A program made the position numbers and the translations under genes. This document shows, one piece after another, positions 8,718 through 17,645 of a stretch of DNA of 64,000 nucleotides (position 1 is the first letter of the stretch; the number at the start of each line of letters is the position of its first letter). This DNA is from Bauldia sp965232525 (GTDB lineage: Bacteria; Pseudomonadota; Alphaproteobacteria; Rhizobiales; Kaistiaceae): positions 1,054,001 through 1,118,000 of the forward strand of contig NZ_OZ246980.1 of the NCBI RefSeq assembly GCF_965232525.1, given 5' to 3'. Below the pieces are notes generated by a model, which saw only the letters and a program-made list of their open reading frames with translations, was not told the origin of the DNA and searched no databases.

Positions 8718-9264
8718 ATGAAGACATGGATCGCGCTGATCAGGGGGATCGGCCCCACGACCCACAGGGTCATGACCATGCAGCAGCTTCGGGACGCCTG
8801 CGTCGGCGCCGGCTTCGATGAGGTCCGAACGATACTGGCAACCGGGAACCTGCTATTCGCCACGAAGGTCGGACTCCCAGCAATCAGGAAACGCGTTGCG
8901 GCGATCATTAGCGATCACGGACTGACCAATCCGGTGTTCTACCGCCGTCCGGCTGAACTGAAGGCTATTGTCGCCAAGGATCCCATGCCTGATGCTGCCT
9001 CCGAGCGGCCGAACCACCTTCTGGTGATGTTCTTGGACAAGGAACCCGCTCCGCAGAGCATTGATGCTCTCAGCGCCTATGACGGACCGGAGCAGATTCT
9101 CGTGTCCGACCGTGAGGTCTACATCGACTATGTCGATGGGGTTGGCACATCGAAATTGACGCCGACCGCTGCTGGAGCGGCTGCTCGGACAGTCCGGAAC
9201 TGCGCGGAACTGGAACACGGTGGGCAAGCTCGTTGCAGCTGCTGGAGTGGATGTGAGGGGCTAG
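8718..9264 (+). pseudogene. DUF1697 family gene with a C-terminal frameshift
   Basis: DUF1697 proteins are about 180-residue cytoplasmic proteins of unknown function. This one is intact from MKTWIALIRGI to GTSKLTP (ending near 9163). In the start frame the rest is unrelated and runs on to 9332. One base away, the sequence from about 9168 reads PLLERLLGQSGTARNWNTV then GKLVAAAGVDVRG and stops at 9264, which is the normal family C-terminus with its RNWNTV motif. A single-base insertion between about 9160 and 9170 therefore explains the break. It could be a real mutation or an assembly error; the debris just downstream favours real decay. Confidence 0.75.
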
Positions 9265-9274
9265 CAGATTCTTT

Positions 9275-9367
9275 ATGGCCGTCGATGCTGTTGCCGTGTT
9301 CGACGCGATCCACATCATCGACTGTGACGTGACCGCGCGCGCGATTGCCGACGCCATCGCAGACTAG
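9275..9367 (+). pseudogene. Remnant of a second yggS-like gene
   Basis: This 30-codon frame reads AVDAVAVFDAIHIIDCDVTA then RAIADAIAD and a stop. It matches the central segment of the intact YggS protein encoded upstream (GDAVALFDAIHTIDRDRIAR then AIVKEI). At DNA level an 18-base run (tgttcgacgcgatccaca) is shared with the region near 8287. The fragment has neither the PLP lysine region nor the C-terminal phosphate-binding motifs. I read it as the debris of a duplicated or rearranged yggS copy, not as a functional gene. Confidence 0.55.
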
Positions 9368-9516
9368 AACAGCGCGACGATGAGAACGTAGACCGCCATG
9401 AACACCACGACGATGAAGCCGATCGAGAAGAGGGTCGCGCGCGTCTCGTGCCGCCGCCCGGTTGTGTAGGCCAACGTGTGGGCGAGCCGCGCCAGAACGA
9501 AAACCGCGAAGAGACT
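9364..9516 (-). pseudogene. C-terminal remnant of a MAPEG family membrane protein gene
   Basis: Read on the minus strand the segment gives LFAVFVLARLAHTLAYTTGR, then RHETRATLF and a hydrophobic helix ending YVLIVALF and TAG at 9364-9366. The VLARLAHTLAY motif and the following helix are characteristic of the last third of MAPEG (microsomal glutathione transferase-like) proteins. No upstream coding continuation is found, because at 9515 the end of the L,D-transpeptidase gene takes over on the same strand. It is a truncated gene of about 50 codons, ending tail to tail with the yggS remnant. Confidence 0.6.
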
Positions 9517-10048
9517 ATGCGACCGAGATCACCGTCCCCGGTCTGCTGCGGGCCAATAGTCGCCGCATCGTAGTCTCGGTTACCGCGATGCAGCCGGCGG
9601 TCGGCGCGAAGTCTGGCGCTGCGAGGTGCAGGAAGATGGCGCTGCCAGCACCCGGCCGCGGCCGGTCGAGGTTGTAGTCGAGGATCACCAGCAGATCGTA
9701 GAGGTTATCCTTCCGCCATAGCTTCTCGTGGCGGCCCGGATAGGGAAGCCGGATGGGTCGGTTGTAGCGGTGGTCGCCTGGATCGTCGCACCAGCCGGAG
9801 TTCGGCTTCAGCGGCGCGATCGGCAATGCCGTTACCGGCCGACGGACCCGGTCCGGACGATAGAGCAAGGCGACCAAGCGGTGAGCGCCGATTGGCGTAG
9901 CACCATCGCCCTCGCGCTTGCGCTTGGCGAGACCACCCCGTCCTACGGCGCAGCGTGCTGTCAGGCTGTCCGCAACCAGTCGCCCCTGGGTCGGGTCATG
10001 GCCGATGGCATTGACGACGATCTGGGAAAGCCGTGGAACAATGGCCAT
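9515..10048 (-). CDS. YkuD-like L,D-transpeptidase family protein
   Basis: Predicted L,D-transpeptidase-fold protein acting on peptidoglycan peptides in the periplasm. From the ATG at 10048 it has 177 residues. The family landmarks are GWCDDPGDHRYNRPIRLPYP, the LYDLLVILDYN strand, and the catalytic block in which a histidine (IFLHLAAP) precedes TAGCIAV, the Cys being the nucleophile. No clear signal peptide is seen, as in many short proteins of this subgroup. A longer frame from 10204 would overlap the neighbouring regulator gene and adds no recognisable domain. The gene is divergent from that regulator. Confidence 0.85.
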   Translation of the reverse strand: MAIVPRLSQIVVNAIGHDPTQGRLVADSLTARCAVGRGGLAKRKREGDGATPIGAHRLVALLYRPDRVRRPVTALPIAPLKPNSGWCDDPGDHRYNRPIRLPYPGRHEKLWRKDNLYDLLVILDYNLDRPRPGAGSAIFLHLAAPDFAPTAGCIAVTETTMRRLLARSRPGTVISVA

Positions 10049-10190
10049 ATGCCGGAGCACCCTTGGTTTGCTACACTGCCGGTTTGCTTGCGCCGGCAGG
10101 GGGTTGAGGTCTACATCCTTTATCTTAAGCTGATTCCGACAACCTGCCGGACCGATCCCAAAAACCGGCACGACGAACAAGAGGCGTGAG

Positions 10191-10874
10191 ATGCCGGCCC
10201 GCAAGATTCTGGTCGTCGATGATGACGAGGTACTGCGCGACAGTTTGGTCGAACAGCTGTCGCTCTACGAGGAGTTCGACATCGAGCAGGCTGAAAATGC
10301 CGCCACCGGTATTCAGGCGGCTCGCCAGGGACGCATCGATCTGGTGATCATGGACGTCGGCTTGCCGGACATGGATGGCCGCGAGGCGGTTAAGCTCCTG
10401 CGCAAGAGCGGCTTCAAGGCACCGGTGATCATGCTGACCGGTCAGGACTCGGAGTCCGACACGATCCTCGGCCTCGAGGCCGGGGCCAATGACTACGTCA
10501 CTAAGCCGTTTCGCTTTGCCGTTCTCCTCGCCCGCATTCGCGCCCAATTAAGGCAGCACGAACAGAGCGAGGACGCTGTCTTCACCATCGGTGGCTACAC
10601 CTTTCGGCCGAGCGCCAAGATGCTGGTCGATGACCGCGGCCAGAAGGTGCGGCTGACCGAGAAAGAGACCGCCATTCTCAAGTTCTTGTACCGGGCCGGC
10701 GAGAAGGTGATCAGCCGCGACGTTCTGCTGCACGAGGTGTGGGGGTACAATTCAGGTGTCACCACCCACACCTTGGAGACCCACATCTACCGGCTCCGTC
10801 AGAAGATCGAGCGCGACCCCTCCAAGGCCGAACTCCTGGTGACCGACGTCGGCGGCTACAAGCTGGTTCCGTAA
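10191..10874 (+). CDS. OmpR/PhoB-family response regulator, CenR-like
   Basis: A 227-residue two-component response regulator. The receiver domain has the acidic pair VDDDE near residues 9-13, phospho-acceptor Asp55 in IMDVGLPD and the conserved lysine in DYVTKPF. The C-terminal winged helix contains RLTEKETAILKFLY and the recognition helix TTHTLETHIYRLRQKIE. The linker ARIRAQLRQHEQSEDAVF strongly recalls CenR, an alphaproteobacterial cell-envelope regulator, but I hold the name as tentative. No histidine kinase gene is adjacent. A cyclic-nucleotide-binding protein gene follows by 35 bp. Confidence 0.88.
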   Translation: MPARKILVVDDDEVLRDSLVEQLSLYEEFDIEQAENAATGIQAARQGRIDLVIMDVGLPDMDGREAVKLLRKSGFKAPVIMLTGQDSESDTILGLEAGANDYVTKPFRFAVLLARIRAQLRQHEQSEDAVFTIGGYTFRPSAKMLVDDRGQKVRLTEKETAILKFLYRAGEKVISRDVLLHEVWGYNSGVTTHTLETHIYRLRQKIERDPSKAELLVTDVGGYKLVP

Positions 10875-10909
10875 ATGGCCCGACGACGGCGCGACCGGCT
10901 TGCCGACCC

Positions 10910-11401
10910 ATGAGCCTCGATAGGGATATCGCCCTCCTGTCGCGCATCCCGCTGTTCGCCGACCTGGCGACGGAACAGCTCCGTCTCCTCGCGTTCAGCG
11001 CTGTGCGCCTCGACCTGTCTCCCACTCAGGTGCTGTTTCGCGAAGGTGCGACGGCGATGTCAGGTTACGTCGTCGCATTTGGCGGTATCGAAATGGCGGT
11101 CGGCCTCGGCGAACAGCGGCAGGTCCTAACCACCTGCGAGGCCGGCAGCCTCATTGGCGAAACCGCCCTGTTTGTCGAGACTAAGCGGCCGGCGACTGCA
11201 ACGGCGATCGTCTCGTGCGAGGTTCTGGAGATCGACCGCAAGCTGGTGACCCGGATGTTGAACGAGTATCCGCAGGTTGCCGTGAAGCTACGTGCCACGA
11301 TCGCTGGGCGCCTGGCCGCAACAGTCGGCGATCTCGGCGAGGTCGAGCAGGCGCTTGGCGCCATCGATGACAACCCGCTGAAGCGCTCCGGATCAGGCTG
11401 A
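10910..11401 (+). CDS. Stand-alone cyclic nucleotide-binding domain protein
   Basis: A 163-residue protein consisting almost only of a cNMP-binding (Crp-like) beta roll: LSRIPLFADLATEQLRLLAF at the start, GSLIGETALFVETKRPATAT as the phosphate-binding cassette region, and a helix VTRMLNEYPQVAVKLRATIA after it. The PBC arginine position is occupied by the KRPATAT segment, so a ligand is plausible. There is no helix-turn-helix, so it is not a Crp/Fnr transcription factor. It lies just after the CenR-like regulator and its last nine bases overlap the 3' end of the convergent xthA gene. Its partner is unknown. Confidence 0.85.
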   Translation: MSLDRDIALLSRIPLFADLATEQLRLLAFSAVRLDLSPTQVLFREGATAMSGYVVAFGGIEMAVGLGEQRQVLTTCEAGSLIGETALFVETKRPATATAIVSCEVLEIDRKLVTRMLNEYPQVAVKLRATIAGRLAATVGDLGEVEQALGAIDDNPLKRSGSG

Positions 11402-12199
11402 CCCGATCCGAACGACAACGGGGACGTGGTCCGAGGGTCGTTTCCAGCTCCGGGTCGCGGAGACGATTTCCGCAGATTCAAGGCGACCGGCCAGCGGCCG
11501 CGTGACCCAGATGTGGTCGAGACGGCGCCCTCGGTTCGATGCGCGCCAGTCGCGCGCCCGGTAACTCCACCAGGTGAAGACCTTCTCCTCCGGAGGAGCA
11601 AAATGCCGAATGGCGTCGGTCCAATCGCCCACCGCCTGCAGTGCGTTGAGTCGTTCAGTCTCGACTGGCGTGTGGCTGACGACGTCGAGGAGTTGTTTGT
11701 GCGACCAGACGTCGGCGGGATGTGGAGCAACGTTAAGGTCGCCTACGAGGATTGCCGGTCGGTCGGTTTCCGATCCATTCAGCCAAGCCTTCATTTCGTC
11801 GAGAAACGCCAGCTTGTGCGCGAATTTGTCATTCACGGTTGGGTCCGGCACGTCGCCACCTGATGGCACGTAGACATTGTGCAGCGTAACCTCCCCACCG
11901 GCATCGGGAATCGTCACTGCCGCGTGGCGGGCGTCGCCCTTCCCACAGAAGTCGCGCTTGTTGGTCGCCAGGAACGGTCGCCGCGAGAGGGTCGCAACGC
12001 CGTGATAGCCCTTCTGGCCGTTCAGCAACACATCGCTATAGCCGCGGGCACGAAAGGGTTTGAGCGGGAACCGGTTATCCGGACATTTGGTTTCCTGAAG
12101 GCAAAGAACATCGGGCCGATAGCGGTCGAGGAATAGGCCGACCTGCCGTGAGCGGAGGCGAACCGAGTTTATGTTCCACGATGCGACGGTGAGGCTCAT
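11393..12199 (-). CDS. xthA: Exodeoxyribonuclease III
   Basis: AP endonuclease/3' exonuclease of base-excision repair. The 268-residue protein shows the family motifs in order: WNINSVRLR, LCLQETKC (metal-binding Glu), VYVPSGG, LVGDLNVAP (Asp/Asn) and the C-terminal SDHVPVV with catalytic Asp and His. Its 3' end overlaps the cNMP-binding protein gene by nine bases in a convergent arrangement. The family assignment is secure. Confidence 0.95.
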   Translation of the reverse strand: MSLTVASWNINSVRLRSRQVGLFLDRYRPDVLCLQETKCPDNRFPLKPFRARGYSDVLLNGQKGYHGVATLSRRPFLATNKRDFCGKGDARHAAVTIPDAGGEVTLHNVYVPSGGDVPDPTVNDKFAHKLAFLDEMKAWLNGSETDRPAILVGDLNVAPHPADVWSHKQLLDVVSHTPVETERLNALQAVGDWTDAIRHFAPPEEKVFTWWSYRARDWRASNRGRRLDHIWVTRPLAGRLESAEIVSATRSWKRPSDHVPVVVRIGSA

Positions 12200-12251
12200 G
12201 CAATCAAGTACAGGAAGCCGCGGGTTCGGCGATGATGTCAGATTAGCCGCA

Positions 12252-12288
12252 AGATAAAAGCGTCCAGCCCCGGGGGAGGCTGGACGCT
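12252..12288 (-). terminator. Rho-independent terminator on the minus strand
   Basis: A perfect 11-bp stem (12259-12269 pairing with 12278-12288) encloses an 8-base loop. Read on the minus strand it is followed at once by TTTTATC. It lies about 210 bp downstream of the stop of the LolA-like gene and upstream of xthA, so it should end the ftsK/lolA transcript. The 299-bp gap in which it sits (12200-12498) shows nothing else that I recognise. Confidence 0.75.
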
Positions 12289-12498
12289 CTTGCGCGTTAC
12301 ACTGCGCGACACCGAACTACGCCGGCGCCGGCGGACCGTCCTCGGCGAGACGGGGGGCGCTACCGAAATAAGAACGGCCCGCTCTTCGAATCAAATGGTG
12401 CGTACGGGGGGCGATTCAAGAGTTGATCGCCTCAGCAAGCCGGCGCATCGTAACCGAATAAAATCAGATTGTTAGGTCGATTCTCACGGCAAGATGAA

Positions 12499-13260
12499 CT
12501 ATTCGTAATAGTTGATCCTGAAGAGCCCGGGGTCGGGGCGGCCGCCGGTCGTCGTGTTGTAGACCGCGACCGAGGTATTGAGACCCCGTCCGTCTGTGAC
12601 GATCCACTGGCGCAGCTCATAGGTATTACGGTTGAAGATGAGAGTAAGCTTGCCCTGTATCAGCCGGGAGTCTTCGATGATGATCAGGGCGACCAGGTCG
12701 TTTTCTTCGCGTACTTCGTTGACCACACCGGAGGTGAGATCGATCCGGTCGGCCAACAGATATCGCAGCGGCGTCTTTCGCAGTGGATAGAAGTCCTGAG
12801 TCGCGGTGCGGCCGTTACGGACAGCGACATTGCGGCCGTCGGAAATAACATCGAGGCGCACTGGCGGATCGTAGTCGAAGCGAATCTTGCCGGGGCGGGA
12901 AATATAGAAGCGGCCTTCCGATTGTTCGCCATGTGGGCCGACCTGAATGAATTGGCCCTCCATCGTCCGGAAGCTGTTGAAGTAGTCGTTGATGTTGGCG
13001 AGCGTGTCGCCTCGGCGAGCCGTCCGCCGGATGGCCACCGCGGGACCGGCTTTGGCCGGCGCCGCTGCGGCGGTCGCTCTTGGTGCATAGTCAGGCCGAA
13101 CCCGTGGATCGGGAACCGGGTCGATCGGCACGCCGGCGAGTGCCAGACTGTCGACAAGGAACAGAACGACCGCGCCCACAATGGAGATGCGCCAAGAATT
13201 ACGCAGGCTGCGGATCGGATTCCGGGCGACGTCGGCCGCTGCCAATTTGGTCCCTTTCAT
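12499..13260 (-). CDS. LolA-like outer-membrane lipoprotein carrier family protein
   Basis: Periplasmic protein of the LolA/LolB half-barrel fold, which carries lipoproteins to the outer membrane. From the ATG at 13260 (AGGGA ribosome-binding site) it has 253 residues with a hydrophobic signal/anchor segment at about residues 24-42. After a proline/alanine-rich linker comes INDYFNSFRTMEGQFIQVGP, then GRFYISRPGKIRFDYDPP, the hallmark LolA strands, and SDGRNVAVRN. It lies 121 bp downstream of ftsK, the usual alphaproteobacterial order. The long N-terminal segment before the domain is typical of this lineage. Confidence 0.87.
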   Translation of the reverse strand: MKGTKLAAADVARNPIRSLRNSWRISIVGAVVLFLVDSLALAGVPIDPVPDPRVRPDYAPRATAAAAPAKAGPAVAIRRTARRGDTLANINDYFNSFRTMEGQFIQVGPHGEQSEGRFYISRPGKIRFDYDPPVRLDVISDGRNVAVRNGRTATQDFYPLRKTPLRYLLADRIDLTSGVVNEVREENDLVALIIIEDSRLIQGKLTLIFNRNTYELRQWIVTDGRGLNTSVAVYNTTTGGRPDPGLFRINYYE

Positions 13261-13381
13261 CAAAATTCCCTGCCGGGCGGTGACGGCGACCATGGTATCG
13301 TCGCGCCCGCCGGCGATCAGCTTAAGAGGCTATATGGCGAATTGGCGGCATCGCAAAGCGCGAAATGCCGCGACCGACCGC

Positions 13382-15943
13382 TTAAGCGAAGCCGTCGTCC
13401 ATCTCTTCACGGACAAGGATTTCCCGCTTGCCGGCGTGGTTCGCCGGGCCGACGACACCTTCCTCCTCCATCCGCTCGATGATCGACGCGGCGCGATTGT
13501 AGCCGATCGAAAGCCTCCGCTGGATGTAGCTGGTCGAGGCCTTGCGGTCGCGAGCGACAATGGCAACCGCGCGATCGTAGAGATCGTTGGATTCGGAATC
13601 GCCGCCAGCGAGCGCGTCGTAACCGCCGGCATCGATTTCGTCCTCGGCGGTGATCGCGTCGAGGTATTCGGGCACGCCTTGCGTCTTGAGATGGGCAACC
13701 ACTTCTTCGACCTCTTCGTCGCTGACAAACGGGCCATGGACACGCTGGATCCGGCCTCCGCCGGCCATGAACAGCATGTCACCCATCCCCAGCAACTGCT
13801 CTGCGCCCTGCTCGCCTAGGATGGTCCGGCTGTCGATCTTGGACGTCACCTGGAAGGAGATGCGGGTCGGGAAATTCGCCTTGATGGTACCCGTGATGAC
13901 ATCGACCGAAGGTCGCTGGGTGGCCATCACCACGTGGATCCCGGCGGCGCGGGCCATCTGCGCCAGCCGCTGAACCGCGCCCTCGATGTCCTTGCCGGCG
14001 ACCATCATCAGATCGGCCATCTCATCGATGATGACGACGATGTATGGCATCGGCTCGAAGGAGAGCTCTTCGTGCTCGTAGATCGCTTCGCCGGTCTCCC
14101 GGTCGAAGCCGGTCTGAACCGTGCGGGTGAGCGTCTCGCCTTTGGCTTCCGCTTGAGCGAGGCGGGTGTTGTACCCGTCGATGTTACGCACCCCGAGCTT
14201 GGACATCTTGCGATAGCGGTCCTCCATCTCGCGCACAGTCCATTTCAGTGCGACCACGGCCTGCTTCGGGTCGGTCACGACTGGGGTAAGGAGGTGGGGA
14301 ATGCCGTCGTAGGTCGACAATTCCAGCATTTTCGGATCGATCATGATCAGCCGGCATTGATCCGGGCCGTGCCGGTAGAGCAACGACAGGATCATTGCGT
14401 TGATCGACACCGACTTACCCGATCCCGTGGTGCCGGCGACGAGAAGGTGCGGCATGCGAGCCAAGTCGGCGATCACGGACTCGCCACCGATTGTCTTGCC
14501 GAGGCAGAGGCCCAACCGGGCCTTGGACTTCTCGAAGTCTTCCGCCGCCAGCAGTTCTCGGAGAAACACAGTTTCCCGGCGCGGATTCGGCAGCTCAATA
14601 CCGATGGCGTTCTTGCCGGGGATCACCGCGACCCGGCAGGAGATCGCGCTCATCGACCGGGCGATGTCGTCGGCGAGGCCGATCACCCGTGCCGATTTGA
14701 TGCCGGGCGCCGGCTCAAGTTCGTACAGCGTGACGACCGGACCTGGCCGTACATTGATGATCTCGCCGCGGACCCCGAAGTCTTCCAGGACTCCTTCGAG
14801 CAGGCGCGCGTTGTCTTCCAGCGCCGCGGTGCTGAGCCCCGCCTTGCGATCGGTCGCTTTCGGCAGGGTTAGCAGGTCCAGGGGCGGCAGGACGAAATCA
14901 TCCGGCGTGAAGAGGGACGGTTGAGCTTCCCGCGCGGCCCGGCGCCCCGGCTTAGGTTTTGCTGCGGGTGCGGAAACGCGATTCCGGCGTTTCGCCGCTG
15001 CTTGGGGCGCGGGTTCGATTGGAGGCTCGGTTGACGCGAAGGGTTCATCTTCCCAAGCCTCAGCATCGGGATCGAAGGCTTCCCCATGAAAATCATAGTC
15101 CGGATCTGTCACACCCAGCGGGGCGACGGCAATGTCCCATTCATCCTCGTAGCGGCGTGTCTGGCGACGCGCCCGACGCTGTGCGATGTGACGCCGGAGT
15201 GCGCTCCACAGGCGCAAGGCGGAGTGGGTCAGGGCGCCGTAGAGCACGGTCCCACGGTCGTGATTGTCGAAATCGTCGGACAGGGCCTCGTCGAGGGGTT
15301 CCGGCTCGTGCTCTTCCACCTCGACGACGCGTCGAACGGGTTCGCTCATGTGCGGCATATGATTGGCCATCGCCCACTGGCCCAGGCCACAAGCGCGAGC
15401 GACCAGGACGACCGATAGGGCGGCGAAAGCGACGCCGATAACGGCGGCAGTCAGGCCAGTTGGCTTGCCACCGGTCACGAACGCGGGAACGCCGAGCAGC
15501 AAATCGCCCGTCACGCCACCGATCCCGGTGGGCAGCGGCCATGTGCCGAATACCGGCAGTGTTGCCAAGGCAAGCGTTGCGCTCAGGACAGCCGTGAACC
15601 AAGCGATCGCCGTCGGCCAGCTGAACCTTGGGGCCTTTCCGAAAACCATGCGCCATCCCCAGACGACCGGTGGCAGCAACAGGACAATCCCGGCGAGGCC
15701 GAAAAACTGCATGATGATGTCAGCGATGATCGCGCCCGGCAGGCCCAGGATGTTGGCAGGGTCCAGACCCGTAGCATGGCTGAGGCTCGGGTCGTCCGCG
15801 GTCCAGGTTGCGAGGCTCGCAGCGATCGCTGCAGCCAGCGCGAGGATGCCAAGCCCCACCAGGGCATTGACGTTGCGCTTCACGACGCGCCGGACCGTTC
15901 CGTCGCCGGACACGGAAAGAGGGACCGATCTGGTCGAACGCAT
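13382..15943 (-). CDS. ftsK: DNA translocase FtsK
   Basis: Septal DNA pump that clears and resolves chromosome termini during division. The 853-residue protein begins with a four-helix membrane domain (about residues 25-185), followed by an acidic and proline-rich linker (200-350). The RecA-like motor has Walker A GTTGSGKS at residues 504-511, Walker B in VVIIDEMADLMMV, and VVMATQRPSVDVITG. The C-terminal gamma winged helix reads RKASTSYIQRRLSIGYNRAA, the KOPS-reading domain. I chose the ATG at 15943 because the basic MRSTRS start directly precedes the first helix. The linker is short compared with E. coli FtsK, as usual for alphaproteobacteria. Confidence 0.95.
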   Translation of the reverse strand: MRSTRSVPLSVSGDGTVRRVVKRNVNALVGLGILALAAAIAASLATWTADDPSLSHATGLDPANILGLPGAIIADIIMQFFGLAGIVLLLPPVVWGWRMVFGKAPRFSWPTAIAWFTAVLSATLALATLPVFGTWPLPTGIGGVTGDLLLGVPAFVTGGKPTGLTAAVIGVAFAALSVVLVARACGLGQWAMANHMPHMSEPVRRVVEVEEHEPEPLDEALSDDFDNHDRGTVLYGALTHSALRLWSALRRHIAQRRARRQTRRYEDEWDIAVAPLGVTDPDYDFHGEAFDPDAEAWEDEPFASTEPPIEPAPQAAAKRRNRVSAPAAKPKPGRRAAREAQPSLFTPDDFVLPPLDLLTLPKATDRKAGLSTAALEDNARLLEGVLEDFGVRGEIINVRPGPVVTLYELEPAPGIKSARVIGLADDIARSMSAISCRVAVIPGKNAIGIELPNPRRETVFLRELLAAEDFEKSKARLGLCLGKTIGGESVIADLARMPHLLVAGTTGSGKSVSINAMILSLLYRHGPDQCRLIMIDPKMLELSTYDGIPHLLTPVVTDPKQAVVALKWTVREMEDRYRKMSKLGVRNIDGYNTRLAQAEAKGETLTRTVQTGFDRETGEAIYEHEELSFEPMPYIVVIIDEMADLMMVAGKDIEGAVQRLAQMARAAGIHVVMATQRPSVDVITGTIKANFPTRISFQVTSKIDSRTILGEQGAEQLLGMGDMLFMAGGGRIQRVHGPFVSDEEVEEVVAHLKTQGVPEYLDAITAEDEIDAGGYDALAGGDSESNDLYDRAVAIVARDRKASTSYIQRRLSIGYNRAASIIERMEEEGVVGPANHAGKREILVREEMDDGFA

Positions 15944-16118
15944 AGGCCGCCCCGAGGCTCGACGAAAGCATGGCACTCGGCAACGCCTCGCGGCAGCCAA
16001 GCGCACCCCCTTCTTGCGCCGTCGAGAGGCCGTTATGGACCGGCTCGCGCTTGAGGGCGTCCCGATCCTATCGCGGGTTTAGTAAAGCCAGCATTAACCA
16101 TCAATCGCGGCGACCAGC

Positions 16119-16178
16119 GAAAAAAAGGCCGGCGTAAGCCGGCCTTCAGGGAGGGAGGGCCGGCGCTCAGCGCCGGCC
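16119..16178 (-). terminator. Strong terminator plus second hairpin after amtB
   Basis: A perfect 9-bp stem (16125-16133 with 16138-16146, loop of four) is followed on the minus strand by a run of seven U residues (16120-16126 as A on the plus strand). This is a textbook intrinsic terminator for the ammonium transporter transcript. Between it and the stop codon lies another perfect GC-rich hairpin (16158-16166 with 16170-16178, loop TCA) without a U tract, which could protect the 3' end of the message. Confidence 0.85.
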
Positions 16179-16190
16179 GGAGGAAGCAGG

Positions 16191-17549
16191 TCAGGTTGCC
16201 TGGTTCTGGGCGAAGTCGGGATAGGCTTCGACGCCAATCTCCGCCTTGTCGAGGCCGTTGATCTCGTCCTCTTCGGAGACTCGCACTCCGAACAGCGCCC
16301 GCAAGATCACCCAGACCACCAGGCTGGCGATAAAGGCGAAAGCACCGATCGCGACGATGCCGATCGCCTGCGTGCCGAAACTGGTATCCGGATTGGTGAT
16401 TGGCACGGCAATCGTTCCCCAGATCCCGGCTACCAAGTGAACCGGTATCGCACCAACCACGTCGTCGATTTTCATCCGATCGAGGAGCGGTACGGCGATC
16501 ACGACGAGGATACCACCGATCGCGCCGATGATTGTCGCCCATAGCATGGTTGGCATCAGAGGCTCGGCGGTAATCGCTACCAGGCCACCCAGCGCGCCGT
16601 TCAGGGCAAGGGTTACGTCGACCTTCTTGTAGAGAAGCTGCGTGAGGATCATAGCGGCGATGACGCCGGCGGCGGCCGCGGTGTTTGTGTTGACGAAGAT
16701 CCGCGAGACCGCCGAAGCATCCTCGATCGTTCCCATTGCAAGTTGGGAGCCGCCGTTGAAGCCGAACCAGCCGAGCCAGAGGATGAACGTGCCGAGCGTG
16801 GCAAGCGGCATGGAGGACCCGGGGATCGGATGGATCGCGCCGTTCGCACCGTACTTGCCGCGACGGGAGCCGATGATCAGCACTCCAGCGAGGGCCGCCC
16901 AGCCGCCCACTGAGTGAACGAGCGTCGAGCCGGCGAAGTCGGAGAAACCCATTTCGGCGAGCCAGCCGCCGCCCCACTGCCACGAGCCAGTAATCGGGTA
17001 GATAACGCCGGTCAGGACAGCAACGAAGATGAGGAACGACCAGAGCTTGACCCGCTCCGCCACCGCACCGGAGACGATCGACGCGGTTGTGGCGCAGAAC
17101 ACCATCTGGAAGAACCAATCCGAGGCCACTGAGTAGTCACCCGGATCATCCGAGGGATCGGGGATAACTTTCCAGCCAAGGCTGCCGATGAAACCGCCGT
17201 CGACGCCATCGTACATGAGGTTGTAGCCGATGAGCCAGAACATCAAGCCGGCGATTGAATAGAGGCCGATATTCTTGGTGCATTGCATGGCGACGTTCTT
17301 AGACCGCACCATGCCAGCTTCCAGCATGGTGAAGCCGGCGGCCATCCACATCACCAGGAAGCCGCCCATCAGGAACAGCAGGGTGTTGAGGATGTAGGCG
17401 GTATCCGCTGCGATGGCGAACTCGCTGACTTCAGCGACGACTTCGGCGGTCTCGGCCGCCTCGTCCTGGCCGAATGCCGCGCCCGCCAAGGCAAGCAGGG
17501 CCACCGCGGCAGCGCCGACAATCGTCGACTGACGGGTTCGGTAATTCAT
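16191..17549 (-). CDS. amtB: Ammonium transporter (AmtB type)
   Basis: Ammonium channel/transporter of the inner membrane. From the ATG at 17549, with AAGGAG eight bases upstream, it has 452 residues. A cleavable signal peptide ends near GAAFGQDE, then about eleven helices follow. The family motifs are GFTMLEAGMVRSKN, FAGSTLVHSVGGWAALAG (first pore histidine HS), WFGFNGGS and the second pore histidine in IPVHLVAGIWG. The C-terminal tail that contacts GlnK is present. It is separated by 302 bp from the next Amt gene and has its own possible sigma-54 promoter and a terminator. Confidence 0.95.
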   Translation of the reverse strand: MNYRTRQSTIVGAAAVALLALAGAAFGQDEAAETAEVVAEVSEFAIAADTAYILNTLLFLMGGFLVMWMAAGFTMLEAGMVRSKNVAMQCTKNIGLYSIAGLMFWLIGYNLMYDGVDGGFIGSLGWKVIPDPSDDPGDYSVASDWFFQMVFCATTASIVSGAVAERVKLWSFLIFVAVLTGVIYPITGSWQWGGGWLAEMGFSDFAGSTLVHSVGGWAALAGVLIIGSRRGKYGANGAIHPIPGSSMPLATLGTFILWLGWFGFNGGSQLAMGTIEDASAVSRIFVNTNTAAAAGVIAAMILTQLLYKKVDVTLALNGALGGLVAITAEPLMPTMLWATIIGAIGGILVVIAVPLLDRMKIDDVVGAIPVHLVAGIWGTIAVPITNPDTSFGTQAIGIVAIGAFAFIASLVVWVILRALFGVRVSEEDEINGLDKAEIGVEAYPDFAQNQAT

Positions 17550-17645
17550 GGATTTTCTCCTTTGGGAACCGCTGCGTTCCGCCTTGGCCGGGAGGTTGGC
17601 AGTGCGGTTGACATGCAGGACAAGTCTTGCCTCGGTTCGATGCAC

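Noticed and set aside
6961..8727. A 588-codon open frame antisense to the dehydratase and yggS genes
   Set aside because: Runs opposite two clear enzymes with intact active sites; composition is Arg/Asp/His-rich low-sense typical of antisense frames in GC-rich DNA.
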